In this document: piece after piece, positions 20,741 to 31,312 of the stretch
Layout of the letters: every line of letters starts with the position of its first letter
How positions within the stretch are numbered: the stretch's first letter is position 1
Assembly (NCBI RefSeq): GCF_019279795.1
Contig: NC_056743.1
Span: forward strand, 629,076,994 to 629,140,993
Direction: 5' to 3'
Origin: Protopterus annectens
Taxonomy: Eukaryota; Chordata; Ceratodontiformes; Protopteridae
DNA length: 64,000 nucleotides
Notes under the pieces: generated by a model
Databases searched by the model: none
Told to the model about the DNA's origin: nothing
What the model saw: only the letters and a program-made list of their open reading frames with translations
Translations under genes and position numbers: made by a program

Positions 20741-22784
20741 AACGGACTCCGACGGCAGAAAGAGTCTTGCCATCTGTCTCGCACCTAGTCAAGGTTTCTT
20801 TCACTTGAGGACCAAAAAGAGGTGATCCATCGAATGGGGAATTAGTGAATGACATTTTAAAGGGGTCCGCAAAGTTGCATAGCCGCATCCAGGCATGCCT
20901 ACGTAAGGCCACACCTGTCCCTGCGGCCCTGCTCGCTCCATCAGCCGCATAAGAGGAGGCGCATGGAGGAGTTGGCTATGGAGTTCAGGGTAGCCAGCTG
21001 AGTGTTCATCTTGTCTTGAAAACCCGCAGCCGTAGGGTCCTTCAACATGTCACTCGCTTCTTTGATCAAGTCCCTTTGAAGACGAGTAAAATGGCATAGG
21101 TAGTTCAGCTTAACGCATTGCAAATGTCGCTGACGAGAACATCCGCTTCGTACCTGTCCATGGACCTAGATTCCTTGTTAGGTGGATGGACAGGCACTGA
21201 AGGATCAGCTAGTTCCTTCTTAGTGGCAGCAGCAACCACCATGGCATCCACAGAAACTCCTTTTGTCAGAAACTGTTTATCTGCTGGTGCTGTAATGAAT
21301 TTTGAGGGTCTCCTGGGAGTGGGGTCCACTGAATCAGGAGCCGTCCATGCCTTTTTCGCTACCACCTGCATGAGGGGGTCAAAGGGGGGAGACACCCAGG
21401 AGGTGGAAGGACGAGAGCCAAATGCCTCAAGGTACACAGATTCATCCTCCGAAGGGTTGAGGGCTGGCCAATTTCCCTTCTGCTTAAGGATTTCTAGAAT
21501 GTCTGCAAATGAGACATCTTCAGAAGGGGAACGGGGGGAACCCTCGGAATCCTCTAAATCTGTGTCAGAGGTGACGGACTCAGGTGAGTCTATGTGTTTC
21601 CTCTTACACTTTCTCTTCTGAGGGGGCTCTTCTGCCAAATCAGGAGAGGCCTCGGAAGAGGATGAGATCCCCACAGGGGATTCCTGAGGAGCTGGCTCTC
21701 TGCAGTCCGGGATGAGAGAGTGAGTCGACTTGACCTGAGGCACCTAAGGGGGGGGGGCGGATGGAGCCGACTGTGGGGTAGAACCAGGTTCTAACACACT
21801 CCGCATGACCTCGAACGCACCCCTGTCAGGCAGAGCCAGAGGTCCCCGCTCCAAAAAGCTAAAAACCTCCCTCGGCACCGACAGTGATGGCTCCGAGGCC
21901 GATGTCGGAGCCGAACTCACCAGAGCCGAAGCCCCGAGAGGGAGAGCGGGGTCGGACAATGGTCCGATGCCACTCACCCCCTCGGAGCCGACGATGGAAG
22001 TCCGGCGCCGAGATTCTTCTAAGGAAGAAATCGGAGCTGACGATGGAGCCGAAGACAATTGTATCGGCTCCGACGCTACCACAGTCTCGGTTCCGAAACG
22101 CCCCGGCTCCGAGCTCAACGGAGTCGGAGGAGGAACATATTGAGGGACAAGGGCAGGCATCGACTGATGAGTCGGGCTCTGAAGCATTTGGGCCAGTGCC
22201 TCGGACTTAAGAAGTCGACTCACTACCCTCTGAAGGTCATGGTCCGATAGCCTCGATGACCTAGAGGAGTGAGATCTATGGCTCCGTTCAGACAGCAGAG
22301 GAGATGCTGGAGCCGAATGAACGGAGCCAAGGGATGGTGACCTAGACCTCTTCCTAGATGTCGGATCCGAAGGTCTGGTCGGAGCCGACACGGGAATTTC
22401 CAATACCTCGGCTCCAGCCGGAGCCGAGGAAACCACAGAAACTGTAGACTGAGTCTCATCGGCTCCAGCCGGAGCCGATGTAGACGGAGGTTTCGTAGCC
22501 TTAGGTCTTGGCTCAGTAGCTGGAGCCGAGGACCTAGAAGCCTTGGAGGGCTTTCCCGAAGAGACAGTAAGGGAACCCTCAGGCTTGAGTAAACCTCTCA
22601 GAATCAGTTTGTTTTTTCTTTCCTGCCGGACCCTGGGGCTGAAGCCGTGGCATACAGCACAGGAGTCCTGCAGGTGCAAAGGCCCCAGGCAGTAGACACA
22701 AGAAGTGTGACCGTCTGTCAGAGACATTTTCTGACAGCACGAGTCACACTTCTTGAAGCCTGAGACCTTCGAGTCTTTAGACAT
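20741..22784 (-). CDS. Gag-like ORF1 region of DIRS B
   Basis: Starts at a Met with KVSGFKKCDSCCQKMSLTDG, a CxxC-x8-HxxC-xx-C-x4-H-type zinc module followed by a second CxxC. Next come a long Ser/Ala/Pro-rich segment (about 21750-22550), an acidic segment around 21540-21600 and a C-terminal helical domain with CHFTRLQRDLI and SIANSSMRL (about 20940-21120). In DIRS the first ORF is presumed to act as the nucleocapsid. The Ser-Ala-Pro-rich segment is encoded by many copies of TCGGCTCCG-type sequence that also occur in the end repeats. A few breaks are present. Confidence 0.75.
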
Positions 22785-23127
22785 TTTAGAGAAGTGTAAT
22801 CACACACACCCAGTCAAACACACTGATTACACCCTATCCTATTTTAAGCTCAAAAAATAAAACAACTCCCAAAGTTTTAAATTATGAGAAAACACACACA
22901 CACCACTAGGGGATGGAGGAAGAAGGCCTGAAGGCCCGAGGGAAGAACTTATAAGTTCTTGTGGAGAAAAAATGGGATTTTAGAGAGAAAGTGGGGAAGA
23001 ATCCACTAAACTAAGGAAAACAAGTGTTAAAATCAAAATTAAAGGGGTTTAAGTATACTAACTTTAATCCAAAGTTACTCACCAAGAAGCCGGTAGAAAA
23101 CCAACACCTCGATCGCTGTAGCGGCAA

Positions 23128-23284
23128 ACGAGATCTGAGGTAACTCACGCCTAGCATTGTGGGATATAAGGGGAGCCTCGAGCCGGTGGAACCAACTCTC
23201 GAGCTTTTAGAGTGGCCGAGTCGGAGCCGAGGTCGGCTCCGAACCCATCCAGCAAGAATGAAGGCGAGATAGACAACTTAACAT
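23128..23284 (-). repeat. Right inverted end repeat of DIRS B
   Basis: The inverted counterpart of 16290-16425, ending GACAACTTAACAT. The extremity differs from the left end beyond the repeat, as in other DIRS, and both extremities recur in the internal complementary region. Confidence 0.8.
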
Positions 23285-23406
23285 CTAGTAATAATAATAT
23301 ATTACTTTTTTTAGAAAAGTAATAAGTAATAGTAATATATTACTTTTACTAAAAAGTAACTAGTAATAGTAACTTATTACTTTTATAAGTAACTAGCACA
23401 ACACTG
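23285..23406 (+). repeat. Right end of the hAT-like MITE
   Basis: Dense AGTAATATATTACTTTT and AGTAACTAGTAATAG repeats ending TAACTAGCACAACACTG, followed by the 8-bp duplication AATCCAAG at 23407-23414. Confidence 0.65.
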
Positions 23407-24987
23407 AATCCAAGACATTGACCGAATGACAGTGAAACTACTCTGCTGACTTGGAGTAACAGCTCGAGCTCCCCTTAGCTGTGTACTCCACTAGGTGTAC
23501 TGAAAATCTATTTGTATCCTGGAAAAGGGCACTTAAAGAGAATGCACAATCATCCTGGCAGATTTAAAGGATTGCCCCTTCTCCTCCATGCCCTGCAGAA
23601 AACATTTAACCTCACTCCCAATAAAAGATCTCCCAAAAGGTACATTCATAAAAATTGCTTCAGTGCCCTCAACAAAAGTGGTAAGGCACAGCCACGAATG
23701 CTGGTGCTTGACTATGACAGATGCCACTGCCTCCACCACTCCCTTTGTCACAGTAAATATACGTGACACTTGCCCTGCGATTACTAACAGTGGAAAATAG
23801 ATGTCTGACTAACAACTCTCAGGCAGGCCCTATGTAACAAACCATAAACTGGGAGATGCAGTATTCCATTTCTCCAGCCAGTCTTGACTCCTTGCCTGAG
23901 GAATAGGAAGAGTGAGTTGAATACATTTATCTTCAGGGTGGCCAAGGAAATGTAGTATCTGACTTAGGGGGAGGGGTCTGTCTCCAGACAGTACAATCTG
24001 CTGGTGATCTGAAGAGGCACAGAAAAGAAGCTGGGGCAAGGAAAAAACAGAGATGAAGCTAACCAGGTAGAAGAAGTATACTAAACAGAGGGCTGAAGTT
24101 ATAGAACTAGCAGCAGAGCAACACTTGTCACTGAAACTGATGCACTGACATTAACCCCAACCTAAGGAAAGGATTCAGTTGACCCACTCGACACTGATAA
24201 AGCAGTCCTGAAATGGACACGGATTGTCCCATCAAAATGTAATTCATCAATGGTTACTAGCACAAAAAAAAAAAAAAAGAAATACAGTCCACAGTTATGA
24301 CACAAATATCAACTTTAATAAAATTACAATAAAAAAATACCAAAATAATCTCAGTGGGTTTGAGGAAGGGGTTCTGCAGATGGAATTAACTTGAGAACCT
24401 GTATCCCATTCAGACTAGCTTACCAGGGATAACAAGTACATGACTGCAGGTTCCATTTGGCAGAGAAAAAACACTGATTGCACCAAGGCAAGTTTCACAG
24501 TACTTTCCCCATATTCATACTGATGGGGCCTGCTGCCTTTTCAGTGTAGAGACACATCTAAATGCTAGCTTTCATAACCCAGTGGTACATACCCGTTCCC
24601 CCCTATCCCAGTGAAACAGGATGCATCACAAACTCGAACTGCTTGATACACTTTCTTCAGATGACTACTATGACATAGCTTGGTGCATTTACACAGTCAT
24701 TCTGAAAATGAAGACCCTAAATTCATTGATAGCAGTCATTTGAATTATCAATAACTGTGGCATAATGCTAATACCAATATTTTAAGGTCAAGCAAAAACA
24801 GAACTGAGCCAAGACTTTGCACATTCCACGTTTACACTAAGTTGTGCATTGTTATAAATGTGAGATGACTTGGGAGTTTAAGTTTAAAATAAGCCATTAG
24901 TCATTCTAGGGAGGTGCTGCAAATTTCAGTAGGATAGTGGCATCTGGTGATAGCACTACATATTGCAACTAAGCCTGAGCTCTATGC
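23407..24987. other. Unrecognised DNA right of the hAT nest
   Basis: Frames of 70-84 codons overlap on both strands at 23512-23800, but no family was recognised and no splice signals clearly frame an exon. A run of about 16 A at 24267-24282 is the only simple repeat. Nothing else was identified. Confidence 0.4.
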
Positions 24988-24995
24988 ATTTAGAG

Positions 24996-25338
24996 CAGTG
25001 ATGACGAACCTTTTGGGCTCGACGTGTCAAACATTCAGAAAATGCCTATCTTGACTCTGCTGGTGTGTCACCATGCACCAAAAAATTACCCTACTTTTAA
25101 TAGTAATTTTAAATTGAACTGAAAAAAAATATGGAACACACTGCATTTGATTTGATTAACATCAATTTATGACTTCTTTGCTGCTGAGTTTTAATAAATA
25201 AGTGCAGGGTCACATATTTCTTGTATTTTTGTTCATTTAGTTTCTTTGGTAACATGGGTGTTGGTGAACGTTGGTGTGTCACCCAAAGCATTGTGATGTT
25301 TCATCTTTGACACGCATGTCATAGGTTCGCCATCACTG
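24996..25338 (+). mobile_element. hAT-type MITE, 343 bp, with 8-bp TSD
   Basis: ATTTAGAG flanks both ends (24988-24995 and 25339-25346). Termini are CAGTGATGACGAACCTTTT and the inverted AGGTTCGCCATCACTG. Inside, GTGTGTCACCATGCACC recurs in inverted, related form near the right end. Both features are typical of Charlie/MER-like hAT non-autonomous elements. It has no coding capacity. Confidence 0.88.
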
Positions 25339-25346
25339 ATTTAGAG

Positions 25347-26189
25347 CCTTAGTTTTGTGCCTGGCCATAAGTACTTCTACTCCTCTGAAAAAAAAGTGAC
25401 AAATGGAGAGGAAAATATTCTGTTTTCTGCTTACATAATGCCTGCTTTTCTAAAATATGTAATTTGCTATACCCAAGTTAATAGGATCACAAGAGACCCT
25501 CTAAGAGTAGTCTGCTAAAACATAAAGAGTGAGGATGCAGTTATGCTAATTATCGCTCTCCTATCAGCAAAATTAAATGGACTCAATTTTTTTGGCCTGT
25601 CTATACTTTGTAAGGGACATCTTCCAGTGAGCACTTTTTGTAAAGCTATAACCAAACTGTTTGAAATTTTTACTATTTATTACTGTATGGCCAATAACGT
25701 TTTACTGTGATGGCAACCAGGGGCAGCTCATGGTATCGGACTGCTGGGCTGCAGCCCTCCCCCAACTTTCTCAAAAAAAAAAAAAAAGAAAGAAAAATGT
25801 TTAATTATTAAATCTGACACATTAGCAGCAGTTTTCACCACAAACTAGTTTGTAAAGTCAAACTGCCATTCTACGTGGAACTCAGAGCAGCTGGCATGTG
25901 TGCTCGAGTTCCCTTTTTTAAAAAACTACCTTTTTTGTCTCCAGACTGTTTTTAAAACAGTTCAGATTGGGAAGACTGCAGGCATCGATGAAGATGCCCA
26001 GTTTTAACCACAGGAAATAGCAAGCTGATGGGACTGTGAAGTCAGCAGCCTGTCACTTAATCGGAATATGCGACGCAGCTGCTGATTAGTCCTGTTACTC
26101 TCGCATTCTTTTCCCGTGCTTCAGTTGCAAGGGAGAGAGCAAGAGAGTGGAGAGACGGTGATCGGATTAGGGTTTAAGGTAAGTTCTCA
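25347..26189 (+). other. Unrecognised DNA with a possible first-exon-like end
   Basis: No long frame is present. Around 25714-25790 a short segment (GGGGCAGCTCATGG followed by an A-run) looks repeat-derived. At 26090-26178 a purine-rich stretch ends in a strong splice-donor match, GGTTTAAG followed by GTAAGTTC (donor GT at 26179). It lies directly upstream of the tandem array. This may be an exon of an unknown transcript, but there is no protein evidence. Confidence 0.3.
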
Positions 26190-27460
26190 GGTTTTTTTTT
26201 CCTGGCAGAGCGAACTAGATATATTTTGCATTTTTTTCCTGGCATGTTCAACCAGAAACTAGCGATCTGTGTGTTTTAGGGGCTGTTGATGACTTTCTAT
26301 TTTTTTTTAAATATAATATCCTGGCAGGGTTAACCAGCTATAGGGAAGCAATGTGTTTTAGGAACTGCTGATGATTTCCTGTTTTTAACATAATACACTG
26401 GCAGGATCAACTTGGGTTGAGAGTGCCTTCTGTGTGGAGTCTGCATGTCCTCCCGGCGGTCGAATGGGCGTTCGAAAGACATGTGTTGAATGGGCATGCC
26501 TTCGTTGAAAGTTGGGTGTCGGGTTGGCAACTCGACACCATAAAAAACAACTGCCAATCATTAGTGGACCGGAGTTCTGCTGTGGCGACCCCTAACCAGG
26601 AAAAGCCTAAAGACAAACAAACACTGGCAGGATCAGCCAGATAATAGTGGTCTATGTGTTTTGGGGGCTGTTGATGACTTTCTTTCTTTTTTTTTAAATA
26701 TAATATCCTGGCAGGGTTAACTAGATATAGGCAGGCAATGTGTTTTGGGGACTGTTGATAATTTTCTTTTTTTAATATAATACATTGGCAGGGGCAACCA
26801 AATGCTAGTGCTCTGTGTGTTTTGGGGGCTGCTGATTTTTTTTTTTTTTTTTTTAATAAAATATCCTGGCAGGTGTCAAAAGAGATACCGGGTATGCAGT
26901 ATGTTCTGGGGGGGGGGGCCTTTGTGGATGGCATGTTTTTTTTTAACCTAATATCTTTCTGCAGGGCTAGTCAAGCTACATTATGATGGTTTGTCAATGT
27001 TTTGCTGTTGAAACAAACTCTACTCTTGCACAAGTAAAGTGTATGGGTAAAATGAAGTAAGATCATGTGCAAGTTCCTGGTTACGTGATGTGAAAGATAT
27101 ACATTGATGTAACTGTGGTCTTTTATTTTCATTATTTTAAACCTCGTAGGCTCAAAGCAGATTCTCTGGGTAGGCAGTTGGGATGGGTGAATGCCTATGT
27201 GCAAATTAAATGACTGCAGTTCTGGCTTGCTTTGCAAGACTAATATCACTTGAGTGAAGTAAAATTGACCACAAGCTCTGAACTCTGAGTATTGTTTATG
27301 TGAAAAAAAATACTTACATTAATGACAGTTTCATCTTTTTTTTCTGTTTTTGTTTTTAACCTCACAAGATCAAATCAGATACTGCGGGGTGGGGTAGGCA
27401 ATAAAGATTGGAGCTATGTGTGAAAGAAACAACTGGTCCTGTTGTTTCCTCCAGCTTTAC
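26190..27460 (+). repeat. Degenerate tandem array with CCTGGCAG-headed units
   Basis: Units begin with T-rich sequence and CCTGGCAG (at about 26200, 26238, 26320, 26396, 26706, 26783 and 26865), with spacing of about 76-87 bp once a SINE is removed. Many alternate between GGTTAAC-TATAGG and GATCA/GGCAACC-TAGTG versions, a dimeric arrangement. From about 26945 the units lengthen to about 195-220 bp, with heads near 27141 and 27361. The same longer units continue at 33936-34194 and 53381-54090, so the array predates DIRS C and D. Confidence 0.7.
26410..26621 (+). mobile_element. 5'-truncated tRNA-type SINE with 14-bp TSD
   Basis: CACTGGCAGGATCA is duplicated at 26396-26409 and 26622-26635. The insert matches the body and tail of the SINE at 55109-55368 (GTGCCTTCTGTGTGGAGTCTGCATG, ATTGGCAGTTG in complement, GGCGACCCCTAACC) but lacks the tRNA-like head. 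It lies inside a unit of the tandem array. Confidence 0.8.
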
Positions 27461-27693
27461 AAAATTGTAATACCTTTCTCTCTATACTTTAAGATGAATG
27501 TAAACTAATTAGTAAGTTTATGAGTAATTCTTAATGTATGTTATTTCATATATGTTCTTGTATATACTGAATGCTTGTTTAAAAATGTTTCTAATATGTT
27601 GGAGCTTTTCTACCTGGACATATGATGAAAAGTTTTTTTTCGATTAAAGTCGGTTGCAGAAACCCAGGTAAACAAAAGTAAATAAATAAATGA
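27461..27693 (+). other. Array edge plus SINE-like tail before DIRS C
   Basis: AT-rich sequence with no gene. The last 50 bases (AACCCAGGTAAACAAAAG followed by TAAATAAATAAA) match in complement the start of the insert at 5441, suggesting the tail of the same SINE-like family. Confidence 0.35.
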
Positions 27694-27925
27694 GAAGTTA
27701 TGTACTTACCATAACGTTCCATGTTAGTTGTCTTCTTCTCGCCTTCTTTCTTGCTGGATGGGTTCAGAGCCGAACCTCGGCTCCGACTTGGCCTATTACT
27801 AAAGCTCGAGAGCTATTTTTACCGGCTCGAGGCTATCCTATGTCCCATAATGCTAGGCACCATATACCCAGATCTCGTTTGATAGCTAACATTATGGACA
27901 TACATGTCCCACCACAACAGAGAAT

Positions 27926-27948
27926 ATATTTATATATATCTATATATA

Positions 27949-27992
<44 letters not shown>
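27926..27992. repeat. TA-rich microsatellite in the end of DIRS C
   Basis: ATATATCTATATATATC units pass into a pure (TA)n run of about 40 bases. It lies between the left end repeat and the internal complementary region, so it expanded after or during insertion. Confidence 0.85.
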
Positions 27993-27996
<4 letters not shown>

Positions 27997-28145
27997 AGCT
28001 CTTATAAATATATACATATCTCTTATAAGAGTTACCAAGAGAAGCAAGAGAGCTAGCTGAGGAGATAACTCTAGTGACAAAAAATCTCACAAGATACTCT
28101 CAGTCTTTCCAGGCTAGGGGGATGGAGGGTGGGAACAACTAACAT

Positions 28146-28196
28146 GGAACATTATGATAAGTACATAACTTCTCAATGTTAAGTTGTCAATCTCGC
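28146..28196 (-). repeat. Internal complementary region of DIRS C
   Basis: ATGATAAGTACATAACTTC (left-extremity complement) is joined to CAATGTTAAGTTGTCAATCT (right-extremity complement). Confidence 0.75.
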
Positions 28197-28248
28197 CTTC
28201 ATTCTTGCTGGATGGGACAGCGTCCCTAGCATCTGGGTCCTGAGTGGC

Positions 28249-29301
28249 TCAATGGAACAGACTCTTGAGTACAGTAGAACCAAAATCAGCCCGGCTTCTG
28301 GAGGCCATGTCCAGCTTGTAATGAGAAATGAAGGTATGAGGAGTGTCCCATGTGGCCGCTGCACAAATGGAATCCATTGGCAATCTTGCCTGAAAGGCTA
28401 CTGAAGAAGCTAATGCTCTGGTTGAATGAGCTCTGGGCTTAGAAGGGAGCTCTTCATGCCTCAATTGGTAAATCAACATGATAACAGAGGTCAACCACCT
28501 GGACAAGGTTACTTTGGAAACAGGCAGGCCTTGCTTCCCTTCCGCGTAAGAGAGGAAGAGCTGGTCTGATTTCCCCGTCTGCTTAGTTCTATCCAGGTAG
28601 AAGCGTAATTGACGGTGAACATCCAAACAATGTAACTTTCGTTCAGCCCTATTGGTATAATTTGGGAAGAAGACAGGAAGATCGATGGTCTGATTCAGAT
28701 TTTTTTCAGAGAGTACTTTGGGTAAAAAGGATGGATTAGTCCTAAGTGACACTCTATCTTTGTGAAAAACAAGGTAAGGAGGGTGAACACAAAGGGCTTG
28801 AAGTTCCGATACCCTTCTTGCTGAAGTGATAGCTACTAAGAAGAGAGTTTTCCATGAGAGCAGCTTTAACGAACAGGAAGCCGCCGGCTCAAAAGGAGGA
28901 AGAATTAAAGACGACAGCACCAAATTTAGTTCCCACGGAGGGGAAGGATCTTTTACCGGAGGCCTAAGTAAGAAGGTTCCTTTTAGAAAGGCTTTGCAGA
29001 GCTTGTGGGACATAATGCTAGTCTATGACAAGCCAACGTGGAAATTTGCAATAGCTGCCAGCTGAACCCTGATGGTGGCTGAAGAAGAACCCATTTGAAA
29101 AAGTTCTGCTAAAAACTCTAGAACTGTTTGGACAGGAGCTGTAAAAGGGTCCACTTGTTTTTCCCCTGCCCAAACAGAGAAACACTTCCATTTGCTAGCA
29201 TAAGTCTTTCTGGTAGTAGACTTGTGAGAAGCGAGAATGATGTCACAAACTGAATGAGAGATTAAGGGAAGCCTGGTTAGGGTTGGAAGTGGAGCAACCA
29301 A
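28249..29301 (-). CDS. Tyrosine recombinase region of DIRS C (fossil)
   Basis: The catalytic part is open over 254 codons (28249-29013). It shows TSARRVSELQAL, LDVHRQLRFYLDRT, HSTRALASS (HxxR) and TFISHYKLDM with the late tyrosine. The N-terminal SAM-like part (SKWKCFSVWA, VQLAAIANFHVG) lies upstream at 29023-29301. Family role and motif order are as in element B. The region is slightly broken. Confidence 0.8.
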
Positions 29302-31300
29302 GCTGTGAGGTTGAGATATTGAAGGGATTGATGCAGCCCACTTGATTGATGGGTCAGAAGATCTGGCACTGGGTCCAGATGCCAGGGCTGTTCAAGTAGA
29401 TGACGTTGCAGGAACGGAAACCAAATTTGTCGAGGCCAGTGTGGGGCAATAAGGATCATTCTGGATCTCAAAGCAGTTGCTTTCTGGATTAACTGAGTAA
29501 TTAAGGGAAAAGGGGGAAAAGCATACAGAAGACCCCGGGGCCAATCGTGGACTAGAGTGTCTCTGGGGGGAAGACCTGGGAGAGGGAAGAGGGTGAAGAA
29601 GTCTTGGCACTTGCTGTTTTGAGGGGTTGTGAAAAGGTTGCAACAAGGCTGACCCCACCTTCTGAAAATTCTTTCCGCTACTAGCTGGTTGAGAGACCAC
29701 TCGTGGAGCATGAGAATGGCTCTGCTCAGCCTGTCCGCTATGACGTTGGACTTCCTGGGGATATGCATTGCTACCAGAAATCGTTGAGAAGAGATCACCC
29801 ACTGCCAAAGTCTGAGTGTTTCTCGACATAGGGGGTAGGATCTGGTTCCGTCCTGCTTGTTGATGTACCACACTACAGACATATTGTCTGTCTGAATTGC
29901 AATAGTCCCGGTGGGTAGAGAGTCTTGAAGGGCCCGCAACGCTAAAAGTACCTCTCTCATTTCCAAGACATTTATGTGCAGGTGGCATTCGAAGGGTTGC
30001 CATGTGCCCTGGACTGTCCTGCCCTGAAAGTGCCCCCCCCACCTGATCAGGGAGGCATCCGTTGTCACAGTAGCAACAGGAGGAGGAAGGACAAAAGGAA
30101 TGCCCTAAAGCACCTGAGGGGAGACCATCCACCAAGAAAGGTGCCTTTTGCATGACTGAGTGATTAGAATGCTGTGTGACATTGGAAGCTGTTGAAAGGA
30201 CCACTGGGAAAATAGCATCCACTGCAGGATCCGCATGTGAAAGCGAGCTAGGGGGAGTAATGTGATTGCTGCTGCCATGAGGCCTAGGGTTTTTAGTACG
30301 AATCTGGCCTGGACTTTGCTCTCCTTTAGTAGGATCTGAACATGATCGCGAATGTCTGAAACTCTTTGTACAGGCAGTTTTGCTGACAGCTCCACAGTGT
30401 TTAAAATGGCGCCTATGAAGGTAATAGACTGACAAGATGACAAGGCAGACTTTTCGAAGTTTATAGAGATACCTAGCTTGTTGCAAGTTTGGAGAGCATA
30501 ATCTCTGGACTGGAGTAGTTGATGCCTGGTGGTGGCAATAAGGAGCCAGTCGTCTAAATATGGAAACACCTGGAATCCTTGTCGTCTCAGGTGAGCCGCA
30601 ACTACTGCCATGCATTTGGTAAACACCCTGGGGGCTGTGGTGAGGCCAAAGGGCAGGGCTCTGAATTGGTAGTGACTGGCTCCCAGCCGGAAGCGGAGAA
30701 ACCTTCTGGAGCTCCTGTTCATTTTGATATGGTAGTACGCATCCTGAAGGTCTGTAGAGCACATCCAATTGTCCTGACCCAGAAAGGGTAGAATGGACTG
30801 TAGCGTGACCATCTGGAACTTCATTCTTTGAACAGACTTGTTCAGCCTGCTGAGATCCAAAATAGGTCTCCAGTCCCCTGTCTTTTTTGGTACCAAAAAG
30901 AACTTGGAGTAGATTCCGGATCCTTGCTGGTCTGCTGGGACTGGCTGGATAGCTCTTTTTCTTAGCAGCTTTGAAATTTCTAGTGCTGCTAGACTCCTCA
31001 GACCGGGTGGAATGTCTGAAAGGGGCCCTTTTGGCTGTTGTGGGGTGTGAATAAAGGGAATTCTGTAACCCTCGGATATGATCGACCGTACCCATTTGTC
31101 TTGCGTGAGGGAATGCCAGGCTTCTGGGTACACTGATAGTCTTCCCCCGACTGCTTCCGAAGGTGGACAGTCGGGCAGCTCCTCAGGGGTGCTGGAAGGG
31201 TTTGTCAGAGAAAGATTCTCTGCTACCCTGATTCTGTGGACCCCCCCTGCCCCTTGGGCGGCATCTATTATTGTTCCCTCCTCTGCCTCTGGAGGGAAGC
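29277..31300 (-). CDS. Reverse transcriptase/RNase H region of DIRS C (fossil)
   Basis: RT (about 30105-31000) shows SKFFLVPKKTGDWRPILDLS, LQDAYYHIKM, FRALPFGLTTA and PYLDDWLL. RNase H (about 29277-30068) shows INVLEMREVLLAL, TIAIQTDNMSVVWYINKQ and SNVIADRLSR, followed by the conserved FPFLQRHLLEQPWHLDPVP linker towards the recombinase. The domains are recognisable over their full length but the region is broken in a few places. Confidence 0.82.
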
Positions 31301-31312
31301 TCACCACGTGCA

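Larger units (their letters stand above)
16267..23284 (-). mobile_element. DIRS retrotransposon B, young, nearly whole
   Basis: Minus-strand order is right end repeat (about 23128-23284), gag-like ORF1, RT/RNase H, tyrosine recombinase, internal complementary region and left end (from 16267). The end repeats match almost base for base over more than 130 bp, so the insertion is young. The domains look close to whole, with only a few breaks. It sits inside the AT-rich hAT-like MITE, with no obvious target duplication, as expected for recombinase-mediated insertion. The recombinase end carries a 796-bp tandem duplication (16365-17160 and 17161-17956). Confidence 0.88.
8708..23406 (+). mobile_element. 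hAT-like non-autonomous transposon, split and filled by later insertions
   Basis: AATCCAAG occurs at 8700-8707 and again at 23407-23414. Just inside these are CAGTGATGGGAGTAATA (left) and the complement of CAGTGTTGTGCTAGTTACTT (right). CAGTG-type terminal inverted repeats with an 8-bp duplication are hallmarks of hAT transposons. The interior next to both ends is rich in AGTAATATATTAC and AACTAGTAAC repeats. Such AGTAAC-rich MITEs are a known vertebrate type. The other inserts (inverted LINE, SINE, DIRS B) therefore appear to have entered one MITE. No transposase is present. The alternative, two unrelated copies whose 8-mers match by chance, is unlikely but not excluded. Confidence 0.65.

Noticed and set aside
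21118-22459. Long frames antisense to the gag-like region of DIRS B (167 and 112 codons), and similar ones in C, E, F and G
   Set aside because: These are shadows of GC-rich Ser-Ala-Pro coding repeats on the other strand; they have no independent motif.
23512-23800. Overlapping 70-84 codon frames as a possible host exon
   Set aside because: No recognised domain, frames on both strands are equally long, and no convincing splice sites.
25714-25790. GGGGCAGCTCATGG plus A-run as a SINE or hAT end
   Set aside because: No pol III boxes, no partner end and no target duplication could be found.
27926-27992. CRISPR-like or regulatory array
   Set aside because: Simple TA microsatellite in a vertebrate genome, with no spacers.
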